Notes: a model not told the origin generated them from the sequence alone. Positions 16,901 through 22,774 are shown, counted from the stretch's first letter. The stretch is 38,674 nucleotides of DNA from an uncultured Collinsella sp. (GCA_900542325.1 UQMY01000025.1:1-38674), one strand, 5' to 3'. Numbers and translations: made by a program.

Positions 16901-17339
16901 CGCCTGACTTGATACTCATCTTGCCAGTCGCCTTGTCCAGGATCACGGTCGCCTTTCCGCCGGTGATCTCGATAGTGTCGCCCTTGTCGGCAACCGTCGC
17001 GCTCGGCTTGCTGTAGGTGTCCGAGGTATCGGGCTGAGCCTGGATTTTAGCCGTGTGGGACTTACTGCGCGGTGTGGCGTAATCGGAAAACTCACCCTTG
17101 GGGTCGACGTTATAACGGAAAATACCGTCCTCGAGGAACGTAATACGGCCCTTGATGCCGTCAGCGAAATCGATGTCGACGACATTCGAGGCAGACTGGG
17201 ACACGGTCGCTGAGTCGACGCCCTTGAGTGGCGTGGCAATCGCCTGCTGGGGATTGGCAAACACGAGCGCCGCTGCAGTGGCAACGAGGACCGCGCTTCC
17301 CTTCACCCACCGTTTCGTAAAAATGGAATTCCTGCGCAC
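10926..17339 (-). CDS. Cell-wall-anchored multimodular glycoside hydrolase family 31 enzyme with dockerin and cohesin
   Basis: A secreted 2137-residue enzyme. In order: signal peptide (about 1-35, cut near QQAIA), GH31 N-domain and barrel (about 50-660) with the likely nucleophile D480 in LKTDVAW and acid/base D531 in IWTGDQYGG, C-terminal beta domains, FN3 (967-1051), F5/8-type-C (1056-1188), dockerin (about 1201-1258, calcium loop DLNDNGVYDVYD), cohesin (1266-1406), a second F5/8-C-like domain (1414-1578), Ig-like (1582-1674), FIVAR (1676-1742), a third F5/8-C (1751-1909), two FIVAR repeats (1914-2061), a Gly/Asn linker, IPNTG (2102-2106), membrane helix and RRSK tail. GH31 enzymes cleave alpha-glycosides. 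The D480-D531 spacing and modules hint at the alpha-GalNAc-active subfamily, unproven. GTG start follows AGAAAGGAG. A G10 tract lies 33 nt upstream. Confidence 0.9.
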   Translation of the reverse strand: MRRNSIFTKRWVKGSAVLVATAAALVFANPQQAIATPLKGVDSATVSQSASNVVDIDFADGIKGRITFLEDGIFRYNVDPKGEFSDYATPRSKSHTAKIQAQPDTSDTYSKPSATVADKGDTIEITGGKATVILDKATGKMSIKSGDRVVVSESASLDLDKKGTVQTLAKEKSENFFGGGTQNGRFLHTNQTIAISNTNNWTDGGVASPNPFYWTSDGYGVLRNTFAEGSYDFGSTDSSTVTTLHSENEFDAYYFVATNEGASNVATEMLQDYYKVTGNPVLLPEYGFYLGHLNAYNRDGWSTTSGQKKWETKGSKSSSEKGDVKYESGMSTGYKLDGTLAAETLNGEGPSVDTENMKATDFDRQFSARQVIDDYEDNDMPLGWFLPNDGYGAGYGQNGYYKTGGVNSDGTSSADRLNAVRANVDNLKKFTEYANSKGVSTGLWTQSNLEPDSNSETPWHLLRDFDAEVKTGGISTLKTDVAWVGSGYSFGLNGIKTAYDTVTTGANKRPNIITLDGWAGTQRFGGIWTGDQYGGNWEYIRFHIPTYIGQSLSGNPNIGSDMDGIFGGDPIISARDYQWKTFTPSMLDMDGWGTYRKSPMTHGDPYTGISRFYLKLKAQLMPYIYTSAASAANIDTGNGDAGLPMIRAMLLSDNSEYAASTSTQYQYMFGENFLVAPVYQDTQADENGNDIRNGIYLPNYGTEEDPTIWIDYFSGKQYRGGQVLNNYEAPLWKLPLFVKANAIVPMYAENNNPEAVSDTNTKGTDRSQRIVEFFATEGDGTFTQYEDDGSSIENNTTEDDSYGTIDNISYGEHVSTVYSSKAAGGTATFTAEASQGGYNGYDSNRTTTFVANVSAEPMSVVAKNGGSALNVVKVDSQEAFDTMTPEAGQAVYFYSKTPNLNHYGSDADGTEAEQGESFNNTKITTNPKVYVKFAKTDVAAAAQTLELGGFVNADATLTADRLNENLSAPTNLAAPEDVTTPTSIKLTWGKVDGATSYDLKVDGTVFAVGDAAEFTHTDLAYNSKHTYQIRSRNAEGYSAWSDVLEANSALDPWRNVPDAEEITWEGSLYGSHKAELAFDHEFQSGDGGFHSGGNDLGKALTVDYGRAYKLDKLEYYPRDDAGNGTVTKMRVETSLDGVHWTSQEVDWARSADCKTVAFDGTVAARYVRMTPLASVGNFFSASEIAIYKTDGTDGFAVGSNLNKATISDGDYSNMKNYLGLENREPDTPTFGSQIRDHFADLNDNGVYDVYDYSFTMAGLDGGTKQKGKVAGSLAVIPSKTEVEAGDEITVDVYAADAKNVNALGALVNFKSDQFEFVSESIAQDGSTAGMENLSREKVQFADRTQTINLAFANRGDGKLYNGTGAVASFKLKAKTAGKVELPSTSWLIGPACDALEFASDGTVTMPDVPQPTVAEYGQDAFNITMTNDELTTDDGTNVEKLIQQKSYNALFDNNEGDNGFEFLWNWASNWDSEGKLPSYVKLPTTMTFAFKTPSKLDSVEVVNRNGGNGTVQKIKAVVTFEDGSTQEFAGGEYDSFRARYAFGLSAENKGKKATKVEVTPLEASGDQMLTLREVNFNYTQGVEAIEGVELGKNQTEFFEGDVTLVDAKATPESAGYPYVTVESSDPSVVSVSAVQAGDSVSYYLRANKAGKAKITVASVLDPSKTASYEVEVKAGVDTSALVAALSKAAGYSESVYTKDSYAALTTAVEAAQKLLDGGQGSYSKKDVADATAKIEKAIDGLKMRPVDEKILINTPENRKNVNVAGFSSEADYEGSNAVNALDGDERTLWHSDWAHGTGMPQYLSVDLGRDYDLTDVTFLPRQDGGTNGDIFEAEILVSDTADGYEMGTAASMGTFAFDNDGRVLTDRGDWKQMSFGAARGRYVTVKVIHAGGGNVDAYCSMAELKFYGTAVPDPVAKDDLATAIEKVDAEVAAGDLKAGDYTEASWTALENALASARAILSDENATQYEVDQALRALESARGALEKTPVAPVENPTKKQLKALVKQAKETDTRGKTAESVKALTDAITYAEDVLGDENASDTQLQAAYDQLKLAIESLKDADSGNQGGSGNQGSGNGSNGGNQAGKPASDKAQGSKKNGSAIPNTGDQTAATVATVGGLGAIIAAIGAFFHRRSKAK

Positions 17340-17371
17340 CTGGGCTCCTTTCTTCCGACATGCCGAGGACG

Positions 17372-17381
17372 CCCCCCCCCC
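17372..17381 (-). repeat. Homopolymeric G10 tract in the GH31 leader
   Basis: Ten consecutive C on the plus strand, so ten G in the GH31 sense strand, end 33 nt before the GTG start codon. Tracts of this length are prone to slipped-strand length change. An in-frame open frame from ATG codons at 17441 and 17423 runs through the tract into the enzyme, so a length change could affect either promoter spacing and leader structure or an N-terminally extended product. Confidence 0.85.
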
Positions 17382-17584
17382 GGCAGCATGGGAAAACGTA
17401 TCAAACGGGGATGTTCGGTACATTCCGCACAATGGGGCCACCCGTTACCAAGGGGCCAACTGGTAGTAACCAGATAGCCACCTACTAGGTCATATCAACA
17501 TATGGGAGCACTTGCGCAACCAAGTTCGGAATTCCACCAGCGGCAGTAAAATGAGCGTCAACGGCAAGGTGGGCTTAATAAGCC

Positions 17585-17659
17585 ATACCAATTGGTTCTT
17601 CAGTCAAATACCAATCTAGCAAAAATGTACTGTTTATCTGGTATTACACAGACCATACC
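17585..17659. promoter_or_regulatory. Cluster of ATACC-type repeats, possible operators
   Basis: ATACCAAT occurs at 17585-17592 and 17608-17615, the first inside the palindrome ACCAATTGGT (17588-17597). A GGTAT/ATACC inverted pair spans 17640-17659. The 23-nt spacing of the direct repeats is close to two helical turns. The GH31 and marR genes flank the block, so it may bind a regulator of either. This rests on pattern only. Confidence 0.35.
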
Positions 17660-17703
17660 TTTCCCTCGGGAACTGGGCTTCGCGAAGTTTCCCGAGGGAA
17701 AGG
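17658..17703. repeat. Perfect 15-bp hairpin, REP-like
   Basis: CCTTTCCCTCGGGAA (17658-17672) pairs perfectly with TTCCCGAGGGAAAGG (17689-17703). The loop contains the palindrome CTTCGCGAAG. There is no T run. It sits in the intergenic region between marR and the GH31 gene and could terminate marR transcription or be a dispersed palindrome. Confidence 0.6.
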
Positions 17704-17845
17704 CTCAGCCGCCACCCTGCGACCTACCGGGGGTTGCCATGACGTACGTTGGCTGATTTGGTTTGGAATGAGATGTTGACGGTGGCTGATGGGCACAACT
17801 GTCCCGGGTGCATTTCAAGATGCACCTAAATGTCTGCCTTTATCC

Positions 17846-18355
17846 TTATAGATTGTCCAGGTAGTCGTCGGCGTCATAGGTAAGGCTGTAGGCTTTATTC
17901 AGGATGCGCACGAGTTCCTGGGCATCGTGCTCGCCAAGCGCTGAGAGTTGTTTCGAGAGCGATGCCACACTCTCGGCATTTTTTTTCGCCGCAAAATCAC
18001 GGCCTTCCTCGGTAATGCTCACCAGCACACGCCGACGATCGTTTGGATCGGTCCTGCGCTGAACGTAACCCTTGCTCTCGAGTGAATCCAAGATATGCGA
18101 CATGCGCGCACGGGAAAATTTCAGCTTCTTGGCAATCTCGGAGGGAATGACATCACCGTCAATACCCGATAGATACTGTAAAACCGGTGCCTCGCCCACA
18201 CTGGCGCCACCGGCAGCACTCAAGGATCCCTTGGCAAGGGAACGTGAGTACACGATCAGTTTTCGAGCGACGTCATCGTAATCCACTGGGGATATTGTCC
18301 TTTGCAACTCTAGAAGGGCCATAAAACCGTCATTTGCCGTACTATTAGTTAACAT
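17846..18355 (-). CDS. MarR-family transcriptional regulator
   Basis: A 169-residue winged-helix regulator. The DNA-binding part spans about 55-130: helices with GDVIPSEIAKKLKFSRARMSHILDSLESKGYV and the wing RRTDPNDRRRVLVSITEEG. MarR proteins bind palindromes as dimers and respond to small molecules. The start is uncertain: ATG 18355, a TTG at 18364 and an ATG at 18322 are all in frame and none has a strong ribosome site. The coding strand holds A8 inside KKN, a possible slippage site. It is upstream of and co-directional with the GH31 gene, about 500 nt away, so a regulatory link is possible but unproven. Confidence 0.88.
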   Translation of the reverse strand: MLTNSTANDGFMALLELQRTISPVDYDDVARKLIVYSRSLAKGSLSAAGGASVGEAPVLQYLSGIDGDVIPSEIAKKLKFSRARMSHILDSLESKGYVQRRTDPNDRRRVLVSITEEGRDFAAKKNAESVASLSKQLSALGEHDAQELVRILNKAYSLTYDADDYLDNL

Positions 18356-18391
18356 TCGCAACAATTATTTATGATACCCCAACGCGGAAGT

Positions 18392-18718
18392 CTATTGCTC
18401 GTCCTTCTTGTGTCGCATAAGCTCCTCAACGTCGATACCCGCGGCCTCGAGCATACGCTCAACATTCTTTTTGGCGTTGGTCGTGCCAACCTTAAGCACA
18501 ATCGAAAGCGGAGTGCCCACCACCAGGCACACGATGCCCGCGGGGACGCCCCAGCCGGGGCCGCCCTGCATACCCCACATCCCCACCAAAAAGCCAATAG
18601 CCACGAGCGAATAGCCCAGGCGCAGCCAAACGTTGAGCCGCTGAATAGCATCGGTCTGCATCTTTGCCTCGCGGATCAAGTCGTCGCGCGAAAGGTCGTG
18701 TCCGTATTTCTCGTGCAT
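18392..18718 (-). CDS. Small two-helix membrane protein of unknown function
   Basis: A 108-residue protein I cannot assign to a named family. Residues 1-32 are charged (DDLIREAKMQTDAIQRLNVW), two hydrophobic helices lie at about 33-53 and 58-78 with a Gly-rich turn between, and the C-terminus (80-108) is a charged amphipathic helix. Both ends are therefore probably cytoplasmic. GAGGAGG precedes the ATG, and base use is that of a real gene. It is followed by marR on the same strand with a 36-nt gap, so the two may be co-transcribed. Confidence 0.75.
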   Translation of the reverse strand: MHEKYGHDLSRDDLIREAKMQTDAIQRLNVWLRLGYSLVAIGFLVGMWGMQGGPGWGVPAGIVCLVVGTPLSIVLKVGTTNAKKNVERMLEAAGIDVEELMRHKKDEQ

Positions 18719-18862
18719 ATGGGTCCTCCTCGTGCAAAGCGTGCATCATGCGCAAGTGCATCGTTTATCGAATACGTCATCTTTCAAGAGCAATATAGCG
18801 GGTATCGTGTAGGCGATGGAGGTCGCTGGCCATATTGCCCTTGAAGGGCGGCGCAAAATCAG

Positions 18863-18892
18863 AAGGCCGTGCGGTTGAGGCCGCACGGCCTT
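18863..18892 (-). terminator. Terminator of the mannose-family PTS operon
   Basis: AAGGCCGTGCGG (18863-18874) pairs perfectly with CCGCACGGCCTT (18881-18892) around a 6-nt loop, 23 nt beyond the EIID stop codon. On the minus strand the exit is CTGATTTTGCG, so the T run is short. Confidence 0.75.
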
Positions 18893-18914
18893 ACAGGGGG
18901 CCAGGGGATGATGA

Positions 18915-19742
18915 CTAGTAGCTCAGTGCCGGGTCGAAGAAGCCAATGAGAACGCCCACAAATGCGATCACGACGAGAATCAGCATCATAACGATGGGGT
19001 TGACCTTCTTCTTGGTCATCATGTACCAGCAGAAGATGATGAAGATCATCGGCAGCAGGTGCGGATAGATGCCATCGAGCGTGTCCTGGAACTTACCGCC
19101 GCCGGGCAGCACCAGGCTGGGGCTGCAGGTGATGGAGACCCAAGTTGCGCCCACGGCACCGATGACCATGGTACCGACCATCACGATGGAATCACGCAGA
19201 GCCTTGGCCTTGGGGCCGACGAGGGCCTCGACCGCCTTGCCGCCGAGCTCATAGCCCTGGTTGTAGGCAAAGCGCATGCCAAGGAACATGAGCAGGTTCC
19301 ACACGACAATATAGAAGATGGCGCCGAGCGGGGAGCCGCCGGTCGAGAGACCGAGGGCGATACCGAGCAGGATCGGGATCAGGGTACCGACGATCAGCGA
19401 GTCGCCAAGGCCGGCGAGCGGGCCCATGAGGCCGGCGCGGATGCCGTTGATGGCGTCGTCGTCGATGGCCTCGCCGTTTGCGCGAGCCTCCTCGAGGCCG
19501 GCGGTGACGCCGACAATCATGGTGCCGATCTGCGGCTCGGTGTTGAAGAACGCGGAGTAGGTCTGGAGGGCCTGCTTCTGCTCCTCGGGCGTGTCGTAGA
19601 GCTCCTCGACAATCGGAAGCATGGCGCACAGGTAACCGAAGGTCTGCATGTGCTCCTGCGAGAAGCAGGTCAGGTTGCCATAGGACCAGTTACGGAACGA
19701 CTTGGCAAGCGTTTTCTTAGAGAGCTTTTTCTTCTCTGCCAT
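18915..19742 (-). CDS. PTS mannose/fructose/sorbose family EIID component
   Basis: The 275-residue membrane subunit works with EIIC as the sugar channel of a mannose-family PTS. Conserved features are the N-terminal LAKSFRNWSYGNLTCFSQEHMQT segment with basic residues before the first helix, the GLMGPLAGLGDSLIVGT stretch, the FLGMRFAYNQGYELGG region and C-terminal helices ending at FFDPALSY. Its ATG overlaps the EIIC stop codon as TAATG, indicating coupling. Sugar specificity cannot be read from the sequence. Last gene of the IIA-IIB-IIC-IID unit. Confidence 0.94.
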   Translation of the reverse strand: MAEKKKLSKKTLAKSFRNWSYGNLTCFSQEHMQTFGYLCAMLPIVEELYDTPEEQKQALQTYSAFFNTEPQIGTMIVGVTAGLEEARANGEAIDDDAINGIRAGLMGPLAGLGDSLIVGTLIPILLGIALGLSTGGSPLGAIFYIVVWNLLMFLGMRFAYNQGYELGGKAVEALVGPKAKALRDSIVMVGTMVIGAVGATWVSITCSPSLVLPGGGKFQDTLDGIYPHLLPMIFIIFCWYMMTKKKVNPIVMMLILVVIAFVGVLIGFFDPALSY

Positions 19743-20599
19743 TAGATGTCCTCCTCTTCCTCATCATCTGAGCCCGAGGCGATAGCTGCCTTGGGAGCGT
19801 TTGCGAGGTCGATCTTGAGCGAAGCGATCTCATAGTTGATCAGGGCGAAGAAGCAGCCGATGCCGGCAGCGGCGATCAGGTTGCATCCCATGACAGCGGA
19901 CAGGGTGAAGCCGAAGAAGAACGTCAGGAAGTCCGTGGGCTTAGAGATGACCTGCTTGAGCAGGATGGCGATACCGACGGTAGGCAGCAGCGAGCCGACG
20001 GTAAACAGCGTCTTCATCGCGATGCCGTCCATGGGCATGTAGGTCTTCATGAGGTCGACCATGGCGGTGCCGCCCATGGTGATGATGAACGTCGGGAGGA
20101 ACGAGCAGACGATGTGACCGATCCAAGGCAGAACGTTGTTGACCAGGTAGAGCTTGTGGAGATCGCCCTTCTCGAGCCACTTCCAGCCCATGCCCTGCCA
20201 CACCAGGTTGATGGTGGCGGTGCCATAGAAGAGCACAGTGCCGAGCGTGCCGACGGCGGCACCGAGGGATGCGGCCATGCCGGCAGCCTCAGCGGAGGCG
20301 GGATCGATGCCCGAGTTCTTGATGGCGAGGATCGCCAGCGGGATACCGATATAGGACACGGCGCGGACGTCGGCGGAGACGGTTCCGCCGGGGGTCACGA
20401 GAGCGATGTAGACAACCTGGATGGCAGCGCCGACGAGGATGCCCGTCTGCATATCGCCCATGATGATGCCGACGATGAGGCCGGCGACCAGAGGACGACC
20501 CAGAGTGTAGTTGCCGATCGTCGTGCCACCCATGCCAGGCAGTGATGCCAGGCAGGCGAACAGGCCGAACAGCGCGGCTTGGAATGCATTGATTGCCAT
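19742..20599 (-). CDS. PTS mannose/fructose/sorbose family EIIC component
   Basis: The 285-residue integral membrane subunit has hydrophobic helices through most of its length, the family stretch GRPLVAGLIVGIIMGDMQTGILVGAAIQVVYIALVTPGG near the N-terminus, and an acidic tail (SDDEEEEDI). It forms the sugar translocation path with EIID. The start follows AGAAAGGGG. A 72-nt gap with a small hairpin separates it from EIIB, and it is translationally coupled to EIID. Confidence 0.94.
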   Translation of the reverse strand: MAINAFQAALFGLFACLASLPGMGGTTIGNYTLGRPLVAGLIVGIIMGDMQTGILVGAAIQVVYIALVTPGGTVSADVRAVSYIGIPLAILAIKNSGIDPASAEAAGMAASLGAAVGTLGTVLFYGTATINLVWQGMGWKWLEKGDLHKLYLVNNVLPWIGHIVCSFLPTFIITMGGTAMVDLMKTYMPMDGIAMKTLFTVGSLLPTVGIAILLKQVISKPTDFLTFFFGFTLSAVMGCNLIAAAGIGCFFALINYEIASLKIDLANAPKAAIASGSDDEEEEDI

Positions 20600-20621
20600 G
20601 CTTTCCCCTTTCTTTATTCCT

Positions 20622-20643
20622 CAGCCCCTTTCACCAAGGGCTG
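20622..20643 (-). other. Intercistronic hairpin EIIB-EIIC
   Basis: CAGCCC (20622-20627) pairs with GGGCTG (20638-20643), with further CTT/AAG pairing inside after a bulged C. No T run follows on the minus strand. It may tune the ratio of soluble to membrane PTS subunits; this is inference. Confidence 0.4.
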
Positions 20644-20671
20644 TAGATACCAAAATGCGGCTGGCGCCTAA

Positions 20672-21160
20672 CTAGAAGCCAAACTGACCGCGGAACTTGG
20701 GCCACTCACCGATGGACTTCTCCTTGATAAGGGCGAACTCGACCGTGTAGCCGGCGTTGGTGAGATCCTCGAGCGCCTGGGCCTCTTCCTGCGTGATCGA
20801 CTGGTTGTTGCCGAGCTTGGTGGTGCCGGGACGATCGTTGCAGGGACCGACGATGATGCGGTCCATGCCGGGCTTAAAGCCAAAATCGACGAGAAGTTCC
20901 TTCATGTCGAGCGGGTTCTTGGTGATCAGGAAGTACTTGGTGTCGGACTTGAGAACCTTCTCGGAGACCTCCTTGAAGTGCTCCTTGGTCCACACGAACG
21001 TCTTCTTGCCCGAGGCACTCTTGTAGGCCTCCTTGAGCACGGGGTTGGACGCTGCAGCGTCGTTGACGGCGATAAGACCGTCGCAGGGATACTCGAGGGC
21101 CCAACGGGTAACGGTCTGTCCATGGATCATACGGTCATCAATACGGATGAACGAAATCAT
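20672..21160 (-). CDS. PTS mannose/fructose/sorbose family EIIB component
   Basis: The 162-residue cytoplasmic subunit accepts phosphate from EIIA on H13 in the signature FIRIDDRMIHGQT and passes it to the incoming sugar. The rest follows the family fold, with GLIAVNDAAASNPVLKEAYK and the VGPCNDRPGTTKLGNNQSI region. Length is normal for a free EIIB, about 160. AGAAAGGGAG precedes the start. It lies between EIIA, 79 nt upstream, and EIIC. Confidence 0.94.
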   Translation of the reverse strand: MISFIRIDDRMIHGQTVTRWALEYPCDGLIAVNDAAASNPVLKEAYKSASGKKTFVWTKEHFKEVSEKVLKSDTKYFLITKNPLDMKELLVDFGFKPGMDRIIVGPCNDRPGTTKLGNNQSITQEEAQALEDLTNAGYTVEFALIKEKSIGEWPKFRGQFGF

Positions 21161-21182
21161 GCGTTCTCCCTTTCTTTATCAC

Positions 21183-21207
21183 CGGGGGTCTTTCCTCTTA
21201 ACCCCCG
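21183..21207 (-). other. Intercistronic hairpin EIIA-EIIB
   Basis: CGGGGGT (21183-21189) pairs perfectly with ACCCCCG (21201-21207) in the 79-nt gap between the EIIA and EIIB genes. No T run follows on the minus strand, so it is more likely a processing or stability element than a terminator. Confidence 0.45.
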
Positions 21208-21239
21208 CTCCATCACGAAAATTTGGGCGGATGCGCTGC

Positions 21240-21674
21240 CTAGATGTCGTCGTCCTCGTCGTCGGCGTCATCGGTCGGGACAACGAGCTCGGACATACCG
21301 TTCTTGCCCTCCTGCAGCATCATCTGCTTGAGGGAATCCAGGTCCATGGTGGCAAGCCCCATCATGGCGGTCATAGCCATGGGCAGATTCATACCGCCGA
21401 AGGCAATGGTGTGGGCGAGCAAACCCTTCTCGGCCAGCGTGTTCATGGCATTGGTGAGCGGCGATCCGCCCAGGATGTCACCAAGCAGGACAACCTCGTC
21501 ATCGGCGGTAACGGGAGCGAGCATCGCCTTGACGTTCTCGACATACTCGTCAGCGCCCATGCCGTCCACGAGACTCGTCGACAAGATGTTCGGGGCGTCA
21601 TTGCCGAGCATCTTGAGGACACTGTGCAGTCCGGGAGCGAGCGTTCCGTGACTGACCATTACCAGATACCGCAT
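21240..21674 (-). CDS. PTS mannose/fructose/sorbose family EIIA component
   Basis: The 144-residue cytoplasmic EIIA accepts phosphate from HPr on H9 in RYLVMVSHGTLAPG. Also seen are LLGDILGGSPLTNAM and the GGMNLPMAM segment typical of the family. The C-terminus is acidic (DDADDEDDDI). The start is the ATG at 21674 after GAGAGGAG; a longer frame to 21746 is not supported. First gene of the PTS operon, divergent from the GntR regulator across a 308-nt region with a clear operator. Confidence 0.93.
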   Translation of the reverse strand: MRYLVMVSHGTLAPGLHSVLKMLGNDAPNILSTSLVDGMGADEYVENVKAMLAPVTADDEVVLLGDILGGSPLTNAMNTLAEKGLLAHTIAFGGMNLPMAMTAMMGLATMDLDSLKQMMLQEGKNGMSELVVPTDDADDEDDDI

Positions 21675-21982
21675 GCGGTCTCCTCTCGACCTGCCGTGTG
21701 TCGCACGGCTTTGCTTTTTGCTGAGATTATTGTTGCGCCGGGGCATGTTCGGTACAAGAAAATAGTTGCGAACGGCAACTATTCATCGGTTAACGGTAGC
21801 AACTATTTTTGTGCCTAAATTATTTTTTCTTCTAATTATTTTTAAAATAGCAGGTAGATTGCCTGATAAATGTTTTATGTTCCTTATGCACCATACATAC
21901 CAGCAAGAATCGGGCCTGGCATCTCCGGTTTGCCCCGCAGTGTCAGACCATGTCACGTACGCCCACGACATGGAGGTACCCC
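21675..21982. promoter_or_regulatory. Divergent PTS-gntR control region with GntR-type operator
   Basis: The region is much more AT-rich than its flanks. AATAGTTGC (21761-21769) and GCAACTATT (21775-21783) form a perfect 9-bp inverted repeat with a 5-nt centre, and a third half site GCAACTATT lies at 21799-21807, 24 nt along. These are the best candidate sites for the GntR regulator encoded at the right. No -35/-10 pair is clear for either direction. A CCGTG/CACGG hairpin lies in the PTS leader. Confidence 0.65.
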
Positions 21983-22765
21983 ATGGATATGATCTCGTTT
22001 CTCGCCTCCGAACCCTTCGACCGCAGCGGTGATACGCCGCTCTATGTCCAGCTTAAACATCGAATCGCTCTGCTTATCGCCAGCCAGGCGTTCGACACCA
22101 AGACGCCGCTGCCACGCGAGCTCGAAATCTGTGAGCGGCTGGAGTTATCGCGCGCGACCGTGCGCCGTTGCTTCCAAGATCTCGTCATCGAGGGGCGCGT
22201 GGTGCGCAAGCGCGGCCAGGGCACGTTCATCAAGCCCCAAACTTCAGCACCCGGCATCGACCTGGCCCTGAATTTCAGCGCGCGGATGCGCGAAGCGGGA
22301 CGGGTTCCGAGCTCGCAGATTCTCGCCTTTTCAAGCATACCGGCCGTCCGCGGCATCGCCTCCGGGCTCAAAGTGCCCGAAGGGACACCCGTCTGGGAGA
22401 TTCGCCGCCTGCGTCTCGCCAACGACAAACCCATGGAGCTCAACTACGTCTATATCCCCGTGTCACTTTGCCCCGAGCTCACGCGCAAAGACGTGGATGG
22501 CTCGCTCTACGCCTACATCGCGGAAAAGACCGGCATCCTGCCCGCAAGCGTCGATGCCGTCTACGAGACGGTCAACCTCGACAAGCATGAGGCGCGTCTT
22601 TTGGGACAGAACACCGGTAAGGCGGCGATGCGCATCGTGCGTTCGACCTACGACAAGACGGGAACCCCGTTCGAGGTAGGCGTGCTCATCAGCTGCGACG
22701 GTCAGGCAAAGCTGCACGTGCACATCGCCGCCGACAAAACAACCTTCACCGCCACAGCCCAATAA
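21983..22765 (+). CDS. GntR-family (HutC/UTRA) transcriptional regulator
   Basis: A 260-residue regulator. The N-terminal winged helix spans about 17-80 with PLYVQLKHRIALLIASQAF, LPRELEICERLELSRATVRRCFQDL and the wing GRVVRKRGQGTFI. The UTRA ligand domain follows (about 95-250), with FSARMREAG, EIRRLRLANDKPMELNYVYIP and a final FEVGVLISCDGQAKLHVHI. Family members bind phosphorylated sugars or similar effectors. The start is the ATG at 21983 after GGAGG; upstream in-frame codons are not needed. Divergent placement next to the PTS operon, with an operator between, makes it the likely local PTS regulator. Confidence 0.93.
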   Translation: MDMISFLASEPFDRSGDTPLYVQLKHRIALLIASQAFDTKTPLPRELEICERLELSRATVRRCFQDLVIEGRVVRKRGQGTFIKPQTSAPGIDLALNFSARMREAGRVPSSQILAFSSIPAVRGIASGLKVPEGTPVWEIRRLRLANDKPMELNYVYIPVSLCPELTRKDVDGSLYAYIAEKTGILPASVDAVYETVNLDKHEARLLGQNTGKAAMRIVRSTYDKTGTPFEVGVLISCDGQAKLHVHIAADKTTFTATAQ

Positions 22766-22774
22766 ATCCAAAAC

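Larger units (their letters stand above)
17340..17845. other. 506-nt intergenic leader region of the GH31 gene
   Basis: No convincing gene is seen here. It holds the GH31 ribosome site, a G10 tract, a direct repeat of GGGGCCA on the plus strand (spaced about 25 nt), the inverted repeats CATATCAACATATG and TGGTAGTAACCA, an AT-rich ATACC-rich block, a 15-bp hairpin and, near marR, the small hairpin GGTGCAT/ATGCACC (17807-17826). The GH31 promoter cannot be placed with confidence. One candidate on the minus strand is TTGATA, 16 nt, TATCTG in the 17478-17505 area. Confidence 0.6.

Noticed and set aside
17340..17441. GH31 start at the upstream ATG (17441)
   Set aside because: It would place a Gly run and 34 extra residues before the signal peptide; the GTG at 17339 has AGAAAGGAG at good spacing. 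Kept only as an alternative in the G10 finding.
21795..21825. Sigma-54 (-24/-12) promoter for the PTS operon, as in LevR-controlled systems
   Set aside because: A GGCAC and a TTGCT are present but the GG-GC spacing is 13 nt instead of 10, and no LevR-like activator is encoded here.
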